Source: an uncultured Bacillota bacterium (GTDB taxonomy: Bacteria > Bacillota_I > Bacilli_A > RFN20 > CAG-826). Taken from it: a stretch of DNA of 16,438 nucleotides. The notes beneath the pieces are model-generated. The model was not told where the DNA came from. It saw only the letters and a list, made by a program, of their open reading frames with translations, and searched no databases. The stretch is taken from the NCBI GenBank assembly GCA_937876465.1, contig CALEHV010000029.1, positions 1-16,438 of the forward strand. Reading direction: 5' to 3'. A program made the translations under genes and the position numbers. Of the stretch, positions 7,245 through 13,009 are shown piece by piece (positions within the stretch are counted from its first letter, which is position 1; each line of letters opens with the position of its first letter).

Positions 7245-8075
7245 ATGAGTAGAGCAGACGATATTTTTATAAATAATATGAATGAAATCCTTAAAAACGG
7301 ATTTTCCGATAAAGATCTTCAAGTTAGACCTAAATGGAGTGATGGCACTCCTGCACATACAATTAAGAAATTCGGTATAGTTAATGAATACAACTTACAA
7401 GAAGAATTTCCTATTTTAACCATTAGAAGAACTGCATTTAAATCATGCATTGATGAAATTCTTTGGATTTGGCAAAAGAAATCCAATAACATTCATGATT
7501 TGAATTCACATATTTGGGATCAATGGGCAGATGAAAATGGCTCAATAGGTAAAGCCTATGGCTATCAATTAGGAGTTAAGCATCATTACAAAGAAGGTGA
7601 CATGGATCAAGTCGATAGAGTTCTTTATGATTTAAAGCACAATCCTGCTTCAAGAAGAATTATGACAAACATCTATAACTTTCAAGACCTTCACGAAATG
7701 AACTTATATCCTTGTGCATATTCAATGACTTTTAACGTTACAGGCGATACTTTAAACGGTATTCTTAATCAAAGAAGTAATGATATGTTAACTGCAAATA
7801 ACTGGAATGTTGTTCAATATTCAATTCTTTTAATTATGTTTGCTCAAGTTTCTGGTTTGAAACCAGGTAAGTTAATTCACGTTATTGCTGATGCACATAT
7901 TTACGATAGACACGTTGAAATGGTTAAAGATGTTATTTCTCAACCAAGATTAAAAGCTCCAAAACTTTGGGTTAATCCTGAAGTTAAAAACTTCTATGAT
8001 TTTAAAGTAGAAGATTTCAAACTTATTGATTACGAATGTAATAAAAAGAAATACGATATACCGGTGGCAGAATAA
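7245..8075 (+). CDS. thyA: Thymidylate synthase
   Basis: Cytosolic enzyme that methylates dUMP to dTMP using 5,10-methylene-tetrahydrofolate and releases dihydrofolate. The 276 residues fit the ThyA family, resembling the Bacillus subtilis/phage phi3T type more than E. coli. Visible elements are the phosphate-binding Arg pair 137-138 (SRRIM), catalytic Cys157 in YPCAYS, QRSND at 176-180, substrate-contact Asn188, and DAHIYDRH at 216-223. The loop before Asn188 reads LTANNWN where the phi3T-type enzyme has GNPYN, so the usual glycine and proline are replaced. AAGGAG (7234-7239) lies five bases before the ATG. Its TAA shares one base with the ATG of dfrA, which recycles the dihydrofolate product. 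Confidence 0.96.
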   Translation: MSRADDIFINNMNEILKNGFSDKDLQVRPKWSDGTPAHTIKKFGIVNEYNLQEEFPILTIRRTAFKSCIDEILWIWQKKSNNIHDLNSHIWDQWADENGSIGKAYGYQLGVKHHYKEGDMDQVDRVLYDLKHNPASRRIMTNIYNFQDLHEMNLYPCAYSMTFNVTGDTLNGILNQRSNDMLTANNWNVVQYSILLIMFAQVSGLKPGKLIHVIADAHIYDRHVEMVKDVISQPRLKAPKLWVNPEVKNFYDFKVEDFKLIDYECNKKKYDIPVAE

Positions 8076-8575
8076 TGAAAGCGATACTTCACGTTGATAA
8101 ACAATGGGGAATAGGCAAGAAAAACGGCCTAATGTTTTCTATTCCAGCAGATATGGCATTCTTTAGAAAAACTACTTTTAATAAAGTAGTTGTTATGGGA
8201 AGTAATACTTTATTATCTTTCCCAAATTCTAAACCTCTTCCTAAACGTACTAACATTGTTCTTTGGCCTAATGGTCCAAAGAGAGATGATTGCATCATTG
8301 TTGAGTCCTTAGAGGCTTTATTTGAAGAAATTAAAAAATATTCTCCTGATGATGTTTATGTAATTGGTGGAGCAATGATGTATAAAACAATGCTTCCATA
8401 TTGCTCAGAAGTATTGCTTACTAAAGTAGATGCAATTGGTGGAGCTGACGTATTCTTCCCAAATCTTGATGAAATGCCAGAGTGGGAAGTCGCTTTTGAA
8501 AGCGAACCAGAAGAAACAAACGGAATAATGATAAAATTCCTAACTTATAGAAACAAAAATATTAAAAATATTTAA
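8075..8575 (+). CDS. dfrA: Dihydrofolate reductase
   Basis: Reduces dihydrofolate to tetrahydrofolate, regenerating the cofactor consumed by the upstream ThyA; the ATG overlaps the thyA stop by one base (TAATG). At 166 residues it is normal length. Visible are WGIGKKNGL at the Met20-loop position, FSIPAD with catalytic Asp26, the Arg in LPKRTNIV (Arg58), and VIGGA at 96-100. The site that normally reads MGR-x-T is MGSNT (41-45), and the second 2'-phosphate-contact region reads VLWP rather than a serine-containing stretch. The residues that hold the NADPH 2'-phosphate in E. coli are therefore replaced, which could affect cofactor choice. FSIP instead of W-x-LP is common in clostridial-type enzymes. 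Confidence 0.93.
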   Translation: MKAILHVDKQWGIGKKNGLMFSIPADMAFFRKTTFNKVVVMGSNTLLSFPNSKPLPKRTNIVLWPNGPKRDDCIIVESLEALFEEIKKYSPDDVYVIGGAMMYKTMLPYCSEVLLTKVDAIGGADVFFPNLDEMPEWEVAFESEPEETNGIMIKFLTYRNKNIKNI

Positions 8576-8587
8576 AATATAAACGTT

Positions 8588-9142
8588 ATGGATAAGACTA
8601 TTAGAAAGATGGCTGGAATCGCATGCTTGATTGCGATGATTATAATCTTACAATTTATTGGAAACGCCATTACATTACCTGGCGGTCTTTCAATTAACTT
8701 ATCTTTAATTCCAATTATTGTAGGCGCCATTATTTATGGTCCTTGGGCAGGATTATTACTTGGATTAGTATGCGGAGGCATAATTTGCGCTTCTCCAACG
8801 ACCCAATTTTTCATGTCGACTAATGCTTGGGCAACCATAGTCATTTGTTTAGTTAAAACTGGCGTTGCTGGATTAGTTGCTGGATTATTCTCCATCTGGT
8901 TGAAAAACAAACCAAAAGCTATGCTTATTGTTTGTTCAATAATTGTTCCAATTATTAATACAGGTTTATTTGTTGGTGGAGTTTATTTGTTTTTCAATGG
9001 TTATGACGGCTTTGTGAATACAGTTATCACAATTGTATTGTTATTTAATTTCTTGATTGAATTAGGTTTGGACTTATTATTATCTCCAGCTATTTATTAC
9101 GTTATTAACGTCGTCAAAACAAAAATATTAAAACAAGAATAA
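8588..9142 (+). CDS. ECF transporter S component, possibly folate (FolT-like)
   Basis: Substrate-binding membrane subunit of an energy-coupling factor vitamin importer; it would need the EcfA/A'/T module encoded elsewhere. The 184 residues contain five or six hydrophobic helices. The second reads LIPIIVGAIIYGPWAG, a pattern common in Firmicute S components, and a conserved-looking FNFLIELGLDLLLSP helix lies near the C-terminus. It starts 12 bases after the dfrA stop without a ribosome binding site. Its place in a thyA-dfrA transcript suggests that folate or a related pterin is the substrate. That is inference from context, since S components change specificity readily and other vitamins remain possible. 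Confidence 0.8.
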   Translation: MDKTIRKMAGIACLIAMIIILQFIGNAITLPGGLSINLSLIPIIVGAIIYGPWAGLLLGLVCGGIICASPTTQFFMSTNAWATIVICLVKTGVAGLVAGLFSIWLKNKPKAMLIVCSIIVPIINTGLFVGGVYLFFNGYDGFVNTVITIVLLFNFLIELGLDLLLSPAIYYVINVVKTKILKQE

Positions 9143-9152
9143 TTATTTCTTG
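9132..9152 (+). terminator. Weak hairpin over the stop codon of the ECF S gene
   Basis: ACAAGAA and TTCTTGT form a seven-base-pair stem with a seven-base loop across the stop codon of the S-component gene. There is no clean T run (TGTTATTT follows), so this is at best a weak terminator or an RNA-stabilising 3' hairpin. Confidence 0.3.
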
Positions 9153-9180
9153 TTGTTATTTAGCAAATATACTTTATAAT
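9153..9180 (+). promoter_or_regulatory. Promoter for the 9208 membrane protein gene
   Basis: TTGTTA (9153-9158), a 16-base spacer and TATAAT (9175-9180). GAGG lies about eight bases before the ATG at 9208, giving a leader of some 20 bases. Confidence 0.65.
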
Positions 9181-9207
9181 TAAAGTGTATTTTATTGAGG
9201 TGTTTAC

Positions 9208-9717
9208 ATGAAAGAATTACTCAAAAAGTTAAACAATTTCCGTTTATCATCATTGATTATGGCTATTGTTGGCGTTTTTGGTTCACTTATTGGAGTCGGA
9301 CTATTATTCGCTTTCTCCTTCAGCCACGTTGCTCGTGAAGCAGGAATGAGAAAATCATCAATGACAACTATTGCCTTCTGGGATAATAGAGTTGCCGGTA
9401 TGGTCTTTTTCATTGCAGCATTAGTTGCTATCATTCTTGGTATCGTTGTAGCTTACTTAGCAATGGCATACATCTTGCCAAGACAAAAGCTCGAACCAAA
9501 AAGATCATTCGGCTGGATTCTTCTTGCAGAAAATGTTGTCTTAGTAATTGACTTAGTCTTAATCTTTGTATTATTAAATACAGAAGAGACAGTTATTCCA
9601 GCAGTCTGGGCTATCTTAGCTGCATTAATTGTCTTATCATTTGGTTTCTCAGCATTATGGGTTTATCCAAATCTTAAATGCCGTTATTACACACCAGAAA
9701 TTGTTAAGAAGAAATAA
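9208..9717 (+). CDS. Small four-helix membrane protein, unknown function
   Basis: A 169-residue protein I do not recognise. Four hydrophobic segments at about 14-37, 62-91, 102-123 and 130-152 suggest a four-pass membrane protein. The N-terminus is basic (KELLKKLNNFR), and the C-terminal tail is soluble and basic, ending KKK. The first loop (38-61) is polar and contains SHVAREAGMRK. No enzymatic motif is evident. It has its own promoter and ribosome binding site and a strong terminator, so it is a single-gene unit. It converges with another small four-helix protein gene across a 220-base gap; I see no clear sequence similarity between the two. Confidence 0.75.
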   Translation: MKELLKKLNNFRLSSLIMAIVGVFGSLIGVGLLFAFSFSHVAREAGMRKSSMTTIAFWDNRVAGMVFFIAALVAIILGIVVAYLAMAYILPRQKLEPKRSFGWILLAENVVLVIDLVLIFVLLNTEETVIPAVWAILAALIVLSFGFSALWVYPNLKCRYYTPEIVKKK

Positions 9718-9736
9718 CAAAACATTAAACTGAACA

Positions 9737-9759
9737 AGTCCTCGAAAGAGGGCTTTTTT
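9737..9759 (+). terminator. Rho-independent terminator
   Basis: AGTCCTC (9737-9743), GAAA tetraloop, GAGGGCT (9748-9754, one G-T pair), then a T run to 9759. It ends the 9208 transcript. Confidence 0.9.
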
Positions 9760-9896
9760 AGTGCTCTTTTTTCTATCGATAGTAAAAATTGTACTTGCAG
9801 GTTTAAAAGAGGCTTAAATACGCCCGTTATAGCTCGTGTAAAATAATATTAAATAATATGGACATTATATTCATATAACGTAAAAGATTTTGAGTA
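9760..9896. other. AT-rich spacer with inverted repeats, no gene seen
   Basis: Between two facing terminators lies about 137 bases with no convincing reading frame. CGTTATA (9825-9831) is repeated inverted as TATAACG (9874-9880), and inside it ATAAT (9853-9857) and ATTAT (9864-9868) can form a smaller hairpin. I find no well-spaced promoter on either strand. A small RNA or a relic is possible, but nothing decides it. Confidence 0.25.
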
Positions 9897-9920
9897 GAAA
9901 AAAACTTCCTTTTAGGAAGT
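9897..9920 (-). terminator. Terminator of the minus-strand membrane protein gene
   Basis: On the minus strand ACTTCC (9920-9915), a five-base loop and GGAAGT (9909-9904) are followed by a T run (complement of the A run 9897-9903), 19 bases after the stop codon at 9939. With ATTTTT on the + side it may act weakly in both directions. Confidence 0.8.
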
Positions 9921-9938
9921 ATTTTTCAAATTGGTTTG

Positions 9939-10358
9939 TTATTCTTTTGAAACGAATTCGATAACTGAAATGATTAATGAGAATCCGCCAGCAATGAATA
10001 ATAATGTTGCCATTCCGATTAAACCAGGTTGAAGTGTAACTGGAGTTGCACCATTAATGAAGCCTGGAGTCATTAATGCAAAGACGCCAGCAGCGATTAA
10101 TAATGCACCAGCTAATAATGCTGTGAATTTTCTGATTTTTGGAAGGAATACAACAAGAAGCATGAATGCACCAACACAGAGAAGGAAGAATCCAACGATT
10201 GCCATGACATTGTTGTTTGTGTTCCAAACTTGTTCATAGTAGCAACCAATATTTGAATCTCCAGCGCCGTGAGCAGCAGATAATCCTGCTAAACCGAATG
10301 CGATACCGACGAGAACCATTGAAATGATATTAATAATTGGTGATAAGAATTTACGCAT
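9939..10358 (-). CDS. Small four-helix membrane protein, unknown function
   Basis: A 139-residue protein with four hydrophobic segments at about 8-28, 50-73, 77-95 and 110-136, so nearly all of it is in the membrane. The loop between helices one and two is polar and holds GCYYEQVWN with the first of two cysteines; the helix 2-3 turn is short and basic (PKIRK). I do not recognise the family. The start is supported by AAGGAG on the minus strand (10370-10365), six bases before the ATG, and by a consensus promoter just upstream. It is transcribed away from the rimP operon, with the two promoters back to back. Confidence 0.75.
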   Translation of the reverse strand: MRKFLSPIINIISMVLVGIAFGLAGLSAAHGAGDSNIGCYYEQVWNTNNNVMAIVGFFLLCVGAFMLLVVFLPKIRKFTALLAGALLIAAGVFALMTPGFINGATPVTLQPGLIGMATLLFIAGGFSLIISVIEFVSKE

Positions 10359-10384
10359 AAATTACTCCTTAATATACGAAAAAG

Positions 10385-10413
10385 ATTATATAGACCGACA
10401 ATGTTAAATGCAA
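10385..10413 (-). promoter_or_regulatory. Promoter of the minus-strand membrane protein gene
   Basis: On the minus strand TTGCAT (10413-10408), a 17-base spacer and a perfect TATAAT (10390-10385). The same -35 hexamer occurs at the lipoprotein and rimP promoters. Confidence 0.8.
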
Positions 10414-10420
10414 GTGTGGA

Positions 10421-10434
10421 ATCACATAAGTGAT
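10421..10434. promoter_or_regulatory. Candidate operator between divergent promoters
   Basis: ATCAC and GTGAT form a perfect five-base inverted repeat around ATAA. It lies seven bases upstream of the minus-strand -35 and 20 bases upstream of the rimP -35, so one regulator bound here could touch both. It is short enough to be chance. Confidence 0.3.
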
Positions 10435-10454
10435 AATCGTAAGTAAAATATTCT

Positions 10455-10482
10455 TTGCATATGCAACAAAAAATGATATATT
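10455..10482 (+). promoter_or_regulatory. Promoter of the rimP-nusA-infB operon
   Basis: TTGCAT (10455-10460), a 16-base spacer and TATATT (10477-10482), preceded by TG one base upstream (10474-10475) as in extended -10 promoters. The -35 sits in a perfect 12-base palindrome, TTGCATATGCAA (10455-10466). Transcription would start near 10489 and give a 70-base leader. Confidence 0.7.
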
Positions 10483-10489
10483 TATTTTG

Positions 10490-10539
10490 CTCTAGTTTAT
10501 CTAGAGACTCTGAAAAGAGTGCCTTCGCGGGCACTCTTT
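10490..10539 (+). promoter_or_regulatory. Structured 5' leader of the rimP operon
   Basis: The leader holds CTCTAG (10490-10495)/CTAGAG (10501-10506), then a strong ten-base-pair hairpin AAAGAGTGCC (10514-10523)/GGCACTCTTT (10530-10539) with a TTCGCG loop. ACTCT (10507-10511) can instead pair with AGAGT (10516-10520), which overlaps the left arm of the strong hairpin. The downstream TTTATTCTTTGTT is T-rich but broken, so the strong stem could be a leaky attenuator or a 5' stabilising hairpin. TAGGAGG (10549-10555) follows, five bases before the ATG. Confidence 0.5.
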
Positions 10540-10560
10540 ATTCTTTGTTAGGAGGCTTAT

Positions 10561-11022
10561 ATGGGCATTGAAAACGAAGTATTAAACCTTATCGAAAAGC
10601 CAATAAATGACTTAGGATACATAAACGTATCGGTCTCATTTACAAGCGAAGCTGGCTCAAGATACTTACGTGTCTTAATCGATAAGGATGATGTTGTCTC
10701 ATTAGATGACATTGTTAAAGTCAACGACCTTATCTCACCAATCATTGATAAGGCTGATCTTATCCAAGGAGCATACATTCTTGATGTATCATCCTATGGG
10801 GCAGAAAAGAAGATTGATATAACAAAGTTGGACAAATACGTCGGTAAGTACGTCAATGTCCACTTAAGCCACCCTTACAAAGGTGAAAATTACTTAGAAG
10901 GAACACTTAAAAGTGTTAATGAAGGAAAAGTAATTATCTCATTCAGAGAAAAAACTCGTCTTATCAAAGCTGAAGTTAGCGAGTCAGATATTGATAAGGC
11001 AAGATTAGCTATCAAATTTTAA
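10561..11022 (+). CDS. rimP: Ribosome maturation factor RimP
   Basis: Small cytosolic factor that binds the 30S subunit during assembly. The 153 residues match the family: an alpha/beta N-terminal half (about 1-80) with LGYINVSV, then LRVLIDKDDVVSLDDI, and an SH3-like C-terminal half (about 88-150) with EGTLKSVNEGKVIISF. The motif usually reading EVSSPG-x-x-RPL is DVSSYGAEKKID here, so the proline-glycine and arginine-proline are lost; that junction has diverged. A strong GGAGG site lies five bases before the ATG. It is first in the operon with nusA, ylxR, infB and rbfA, the position usual in Firmicutes. Confidence 0.93.
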   Translation: MGIENEVLNLIEKPINDLGYINVSVSFTSEAGSRYLRVLIDKDDVVSLDDIVKVNDLISPIIDKADLIQGAYILDVSSYGAEKKIDITKLDKYVGKYVNVHLSHPYKGENYLEGTLKSVNEGKVIISFREKTRLIKAEVSESDIDKARLAIKF

Positions 11023-11040
11023 TTAAAAGGAGAAATTAAA

Positions 11041-12726
11041 ATGAAAGTTGAAAATTTCTATAGCGTTCTCGATGAATTAGCCTCATCAAAAAACGTTTCT
11101 AGAGATGTTATCGTCGAAGCTCTCACAAAAAGCTTAAGAAAAGCATACATTCAATATGTTGAAGCTGAAGATGATACCCAAGTCCGTGCTGAAATTACAG
11201 AAAACAGCCTCGACTTATTTGTCGTTAAAGAGGTTATTGAACCAGTTTGTGTTGAAGACCTCGAAATTTCTGTTGCAGATGCTAAAAAATACAAGAAAAA
11301 TGCAAAAATCGGTGATCAAATCGAAATCGCTGTCGATATTGATACACTTAAGAGCATTTTCGCTCTCTCTGTAAAATCATTATTCCACCAAAATCTTGCT
11401 GAAGTTGACAAACAAGTATTGTTTGACACTTACAAAGATAAAATTGGTGAAATGGTTACAGGTGAAGTCGAAGCTTGTGATGCCCATGGTTGCGTTGTTA
11501 GGCTTGCCAACTCTACAGTTCGTTTATCACGTAGAGAATTAATTGGTGATGAAATGTTCCAACCAGGTCAATCAATTCGTGTTTATGTCGCTAATGTTAG
11601 CCAAAACGAAAAAGGTAACATGTTAAAGGTTACACGTTCAGATGAAGGTTTCTTAAAGAGACTCTTCGAAGAAGAATGTACAGAAGTTCGCGATGGAACA
11701 GTTATTATTAAAGCTATTTCACGTGAAGCTGGTATTCGTAGTAAACTTGCTGTTTACAGCAATGATCTCAATGTTGATTGCGTTGGTTCACTCATTGGCA
11801 TTAACGGAACAGTTATTAAAAGAGTTGTTGACCAATTAGGCAATAAAGTTAAAGATAAAGAAAAAATCGATATTATTCCATATACAGAAAACGATGGTTT
11901 ATATATCGTCAGAGCTTTAAGCCCAGCAAAAGTTTTATATGTCCACTTAGAACCAATTGGCGAAGATGGCAAAAAGAAAGCAGTTGCTATCGTTGATAAC
12001 GATCAACTCTCACTTGCTATTGGTAAGAAAGGTGCAAACAGCCGTATTGCATCACGCTTAACAGGTTGGTCAATCGACATTAAAGAATTAAAAGATATGG
12101 GTAATACATTTACCGAAGGTCTTGACTTCAAGAGTGTCGAAGAACTTGAAATGGAAGAGAAAGCTAAAGCAAAGAAAGTATCTTATGATACTTACCTTGC
12201 TCAAATTAAGGCTGAAGCTGAAAAAGATACATCGATTCAATTTGAATCCGGTTTTGAAAAAGAAAAACCACATCAAATTACAGATGCTGAACTTGGTATT
12301 GAACCAGTTAAGAAAGCGCCTAAGGTTGAAAAATTTGTTGAACAACCTCAAGTTGAAGAAACAAAACCAGTCGAAACTAAAGTTGAAGAAAAACCAGCTG
12401 AAGTTAAGACAACATTTGTTCGTACAACAACAACTCTTGAATCTTTAGAGGCTGATCTTGAAAAGCAAACAAAGAAAGAAACATTTAAGCCAACTCAAAA
12501 GACAAGCAAACGTCCACGTAATATTACAGATGATGAACAACCAAATGAAGAAAAGGTTGTTACACCAAAACCAGCAGAAACTGCTGCTCCAAAACTCGAT
12601 ATCTATTCAAAAGAAGAACTCGAAGAAATGGAAAATGAAGATTTCGAAAACGAAAACACTGAAGATTTCGATGAAGAAATCGATTACGATGAGTACGATG
12701 AGTACTACGATGACGACGAAAAATAA
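11041..12726 (+). CDS. nusA: Transcription factor NusA with a long acidic C-terminal tail
   Basis: RNA polymerase-associated elongation, pausing, termination and antitermination factor. Order: N-terminal polymerase-binding domain (1-130), S1 domain (about 134-200), KH1 (about 201-280) and KH2 (about 281-350, canonical GKKG at 328-331 followed by ANSRIASRLTGW). The KH1 loop is GING (253-256), unlike the usual VGPKG-type sequence, and the helix after it is longer. From about 352 to 561 is a Lys/Glu/Pro/Thr-rich low-complexity tail ending in Asp, Glu and Tyr. Firmicute NusA is usually 350-400 residues, so roughly 160-210 extra residues are present. AAAAGGAG lies shortly before the ATG. The gene is 18 bases after rimP. 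The core call is certain; the tail's role is unknown. Confidence 0.96.
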   Translation: MKVENFYSVLDELASSKNVSRDVIVEALTKSLRKAYIQYVEAEDDTQVRAEITENSLDLFVVKEVIEPVCVEDLEISVADAKKYKKNAKIGDQIEIAVDIDTLKSIFALSVKSLFHQNLAEVDKQVLFDTYKDKIGEMVTGEVEACDAHGCVVRLANSTVRLSRRELIGDEMFQPGQSIRVYVANVSQNEKGNMLKVTRSDEGFLKRLFEEECTEVRDGTVIIKAISREAGIRSKLAVYSNDLNVDCVGSLIGINGTVIKRVVDQLGNKVKDKEKIDIIPYTENDGLYIVRALSPAKVLYVHLEPIGEDGKKKAVAIVDNDQLSLAIGKKGANSRIASRLTGWSIDIKELKDMGNTFTEGLDFKSVEELEMEEKAKAKKVSYDTYLAQIKAEAEKDTSIQFESGFEKEKPHQITDAELGIEPVKKAPKVEKFVEQPQVEETKPVETKVEEKPAEVKTTFVRTTTTLESLEADLEKQTKKETFKPTQKTSKRPRNITDDEQPNEEKVVTPKPAETAAPKLDIYSKEELEEMENEDFENENTEDFDEEIDYDEYDEYYDDDEK

Positions 12727-12740
12727 TTTATAAATAAATT

Positions 12741-13007
12741 ATGAAGAAGATTATTAATAGAAAATGTATCGTAACAAACGAAAGATATCCTAGAGATAAT
12801 CTTCTTCGTGTAGTTCGATCAAAAGACGGATCTATTAAATTAGACCTTACGTACACAGCTCCAGGTAGAGGAGCGTATCTATTAAAAGATATAAAAGTAA
12901 TCGAATTAGCAAAGAAGAAAAATGCATTGGCTAAGGCGTTTCGTTGCTCTGTTAGTTCGGATTTCTATGATTCACTTTTAATAGAACTAAACAAGAAAGG
13001 AGAATAA
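12741..13007 (+). CDS. ylxR: YlxR/RnpM-family RNA-binding protein
   Basis: Small basic protein (88 residues) of the YlxR family, found between nusA and infB in most Firmicutes; in Bacillus subtilis it has been reported to modulate RNase P. Family features present are RKCIVTNE near the N-terminus, LLRVVRSKDGSIKLD, and the GRGAYL core at about 43-48, followed by a helix rich in Lys and Ala. There is no Shine-Dalgarno sequence before the ATG, only AT-rich sequence 14 bases after the nusA stop, so it may depend on ribosomes leaving nusA. Its 3' end contains the infB ribosome binding site. The usual partner ylxQ does not follow it. Confidence 0.9.
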   Translation: MKKIINRKCIVTNERYPRDNLLRVVRSKDGSIKLDLTYTAPGRGAYLLKDIKVIELAKKKNALAKAFRCSVSSDFYDSLLIELNKKGE

Positions 13008-13009
13008 CT

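Noticed and set aside
10289..10534. Minus-strand frame over the rimP leader
   Set aside because: It overlaps the promoters, the leader hairpins and the start of a well-supported gene, and its composition is not protein-like.
12122..12733. Two overlapping + strand frames inside nusA
   Set aside because: Lys/Leu/Gln-rich products are shadows of the repetitive GAA/AAA/CCA codons in the NusA tail, and neither has an SD.
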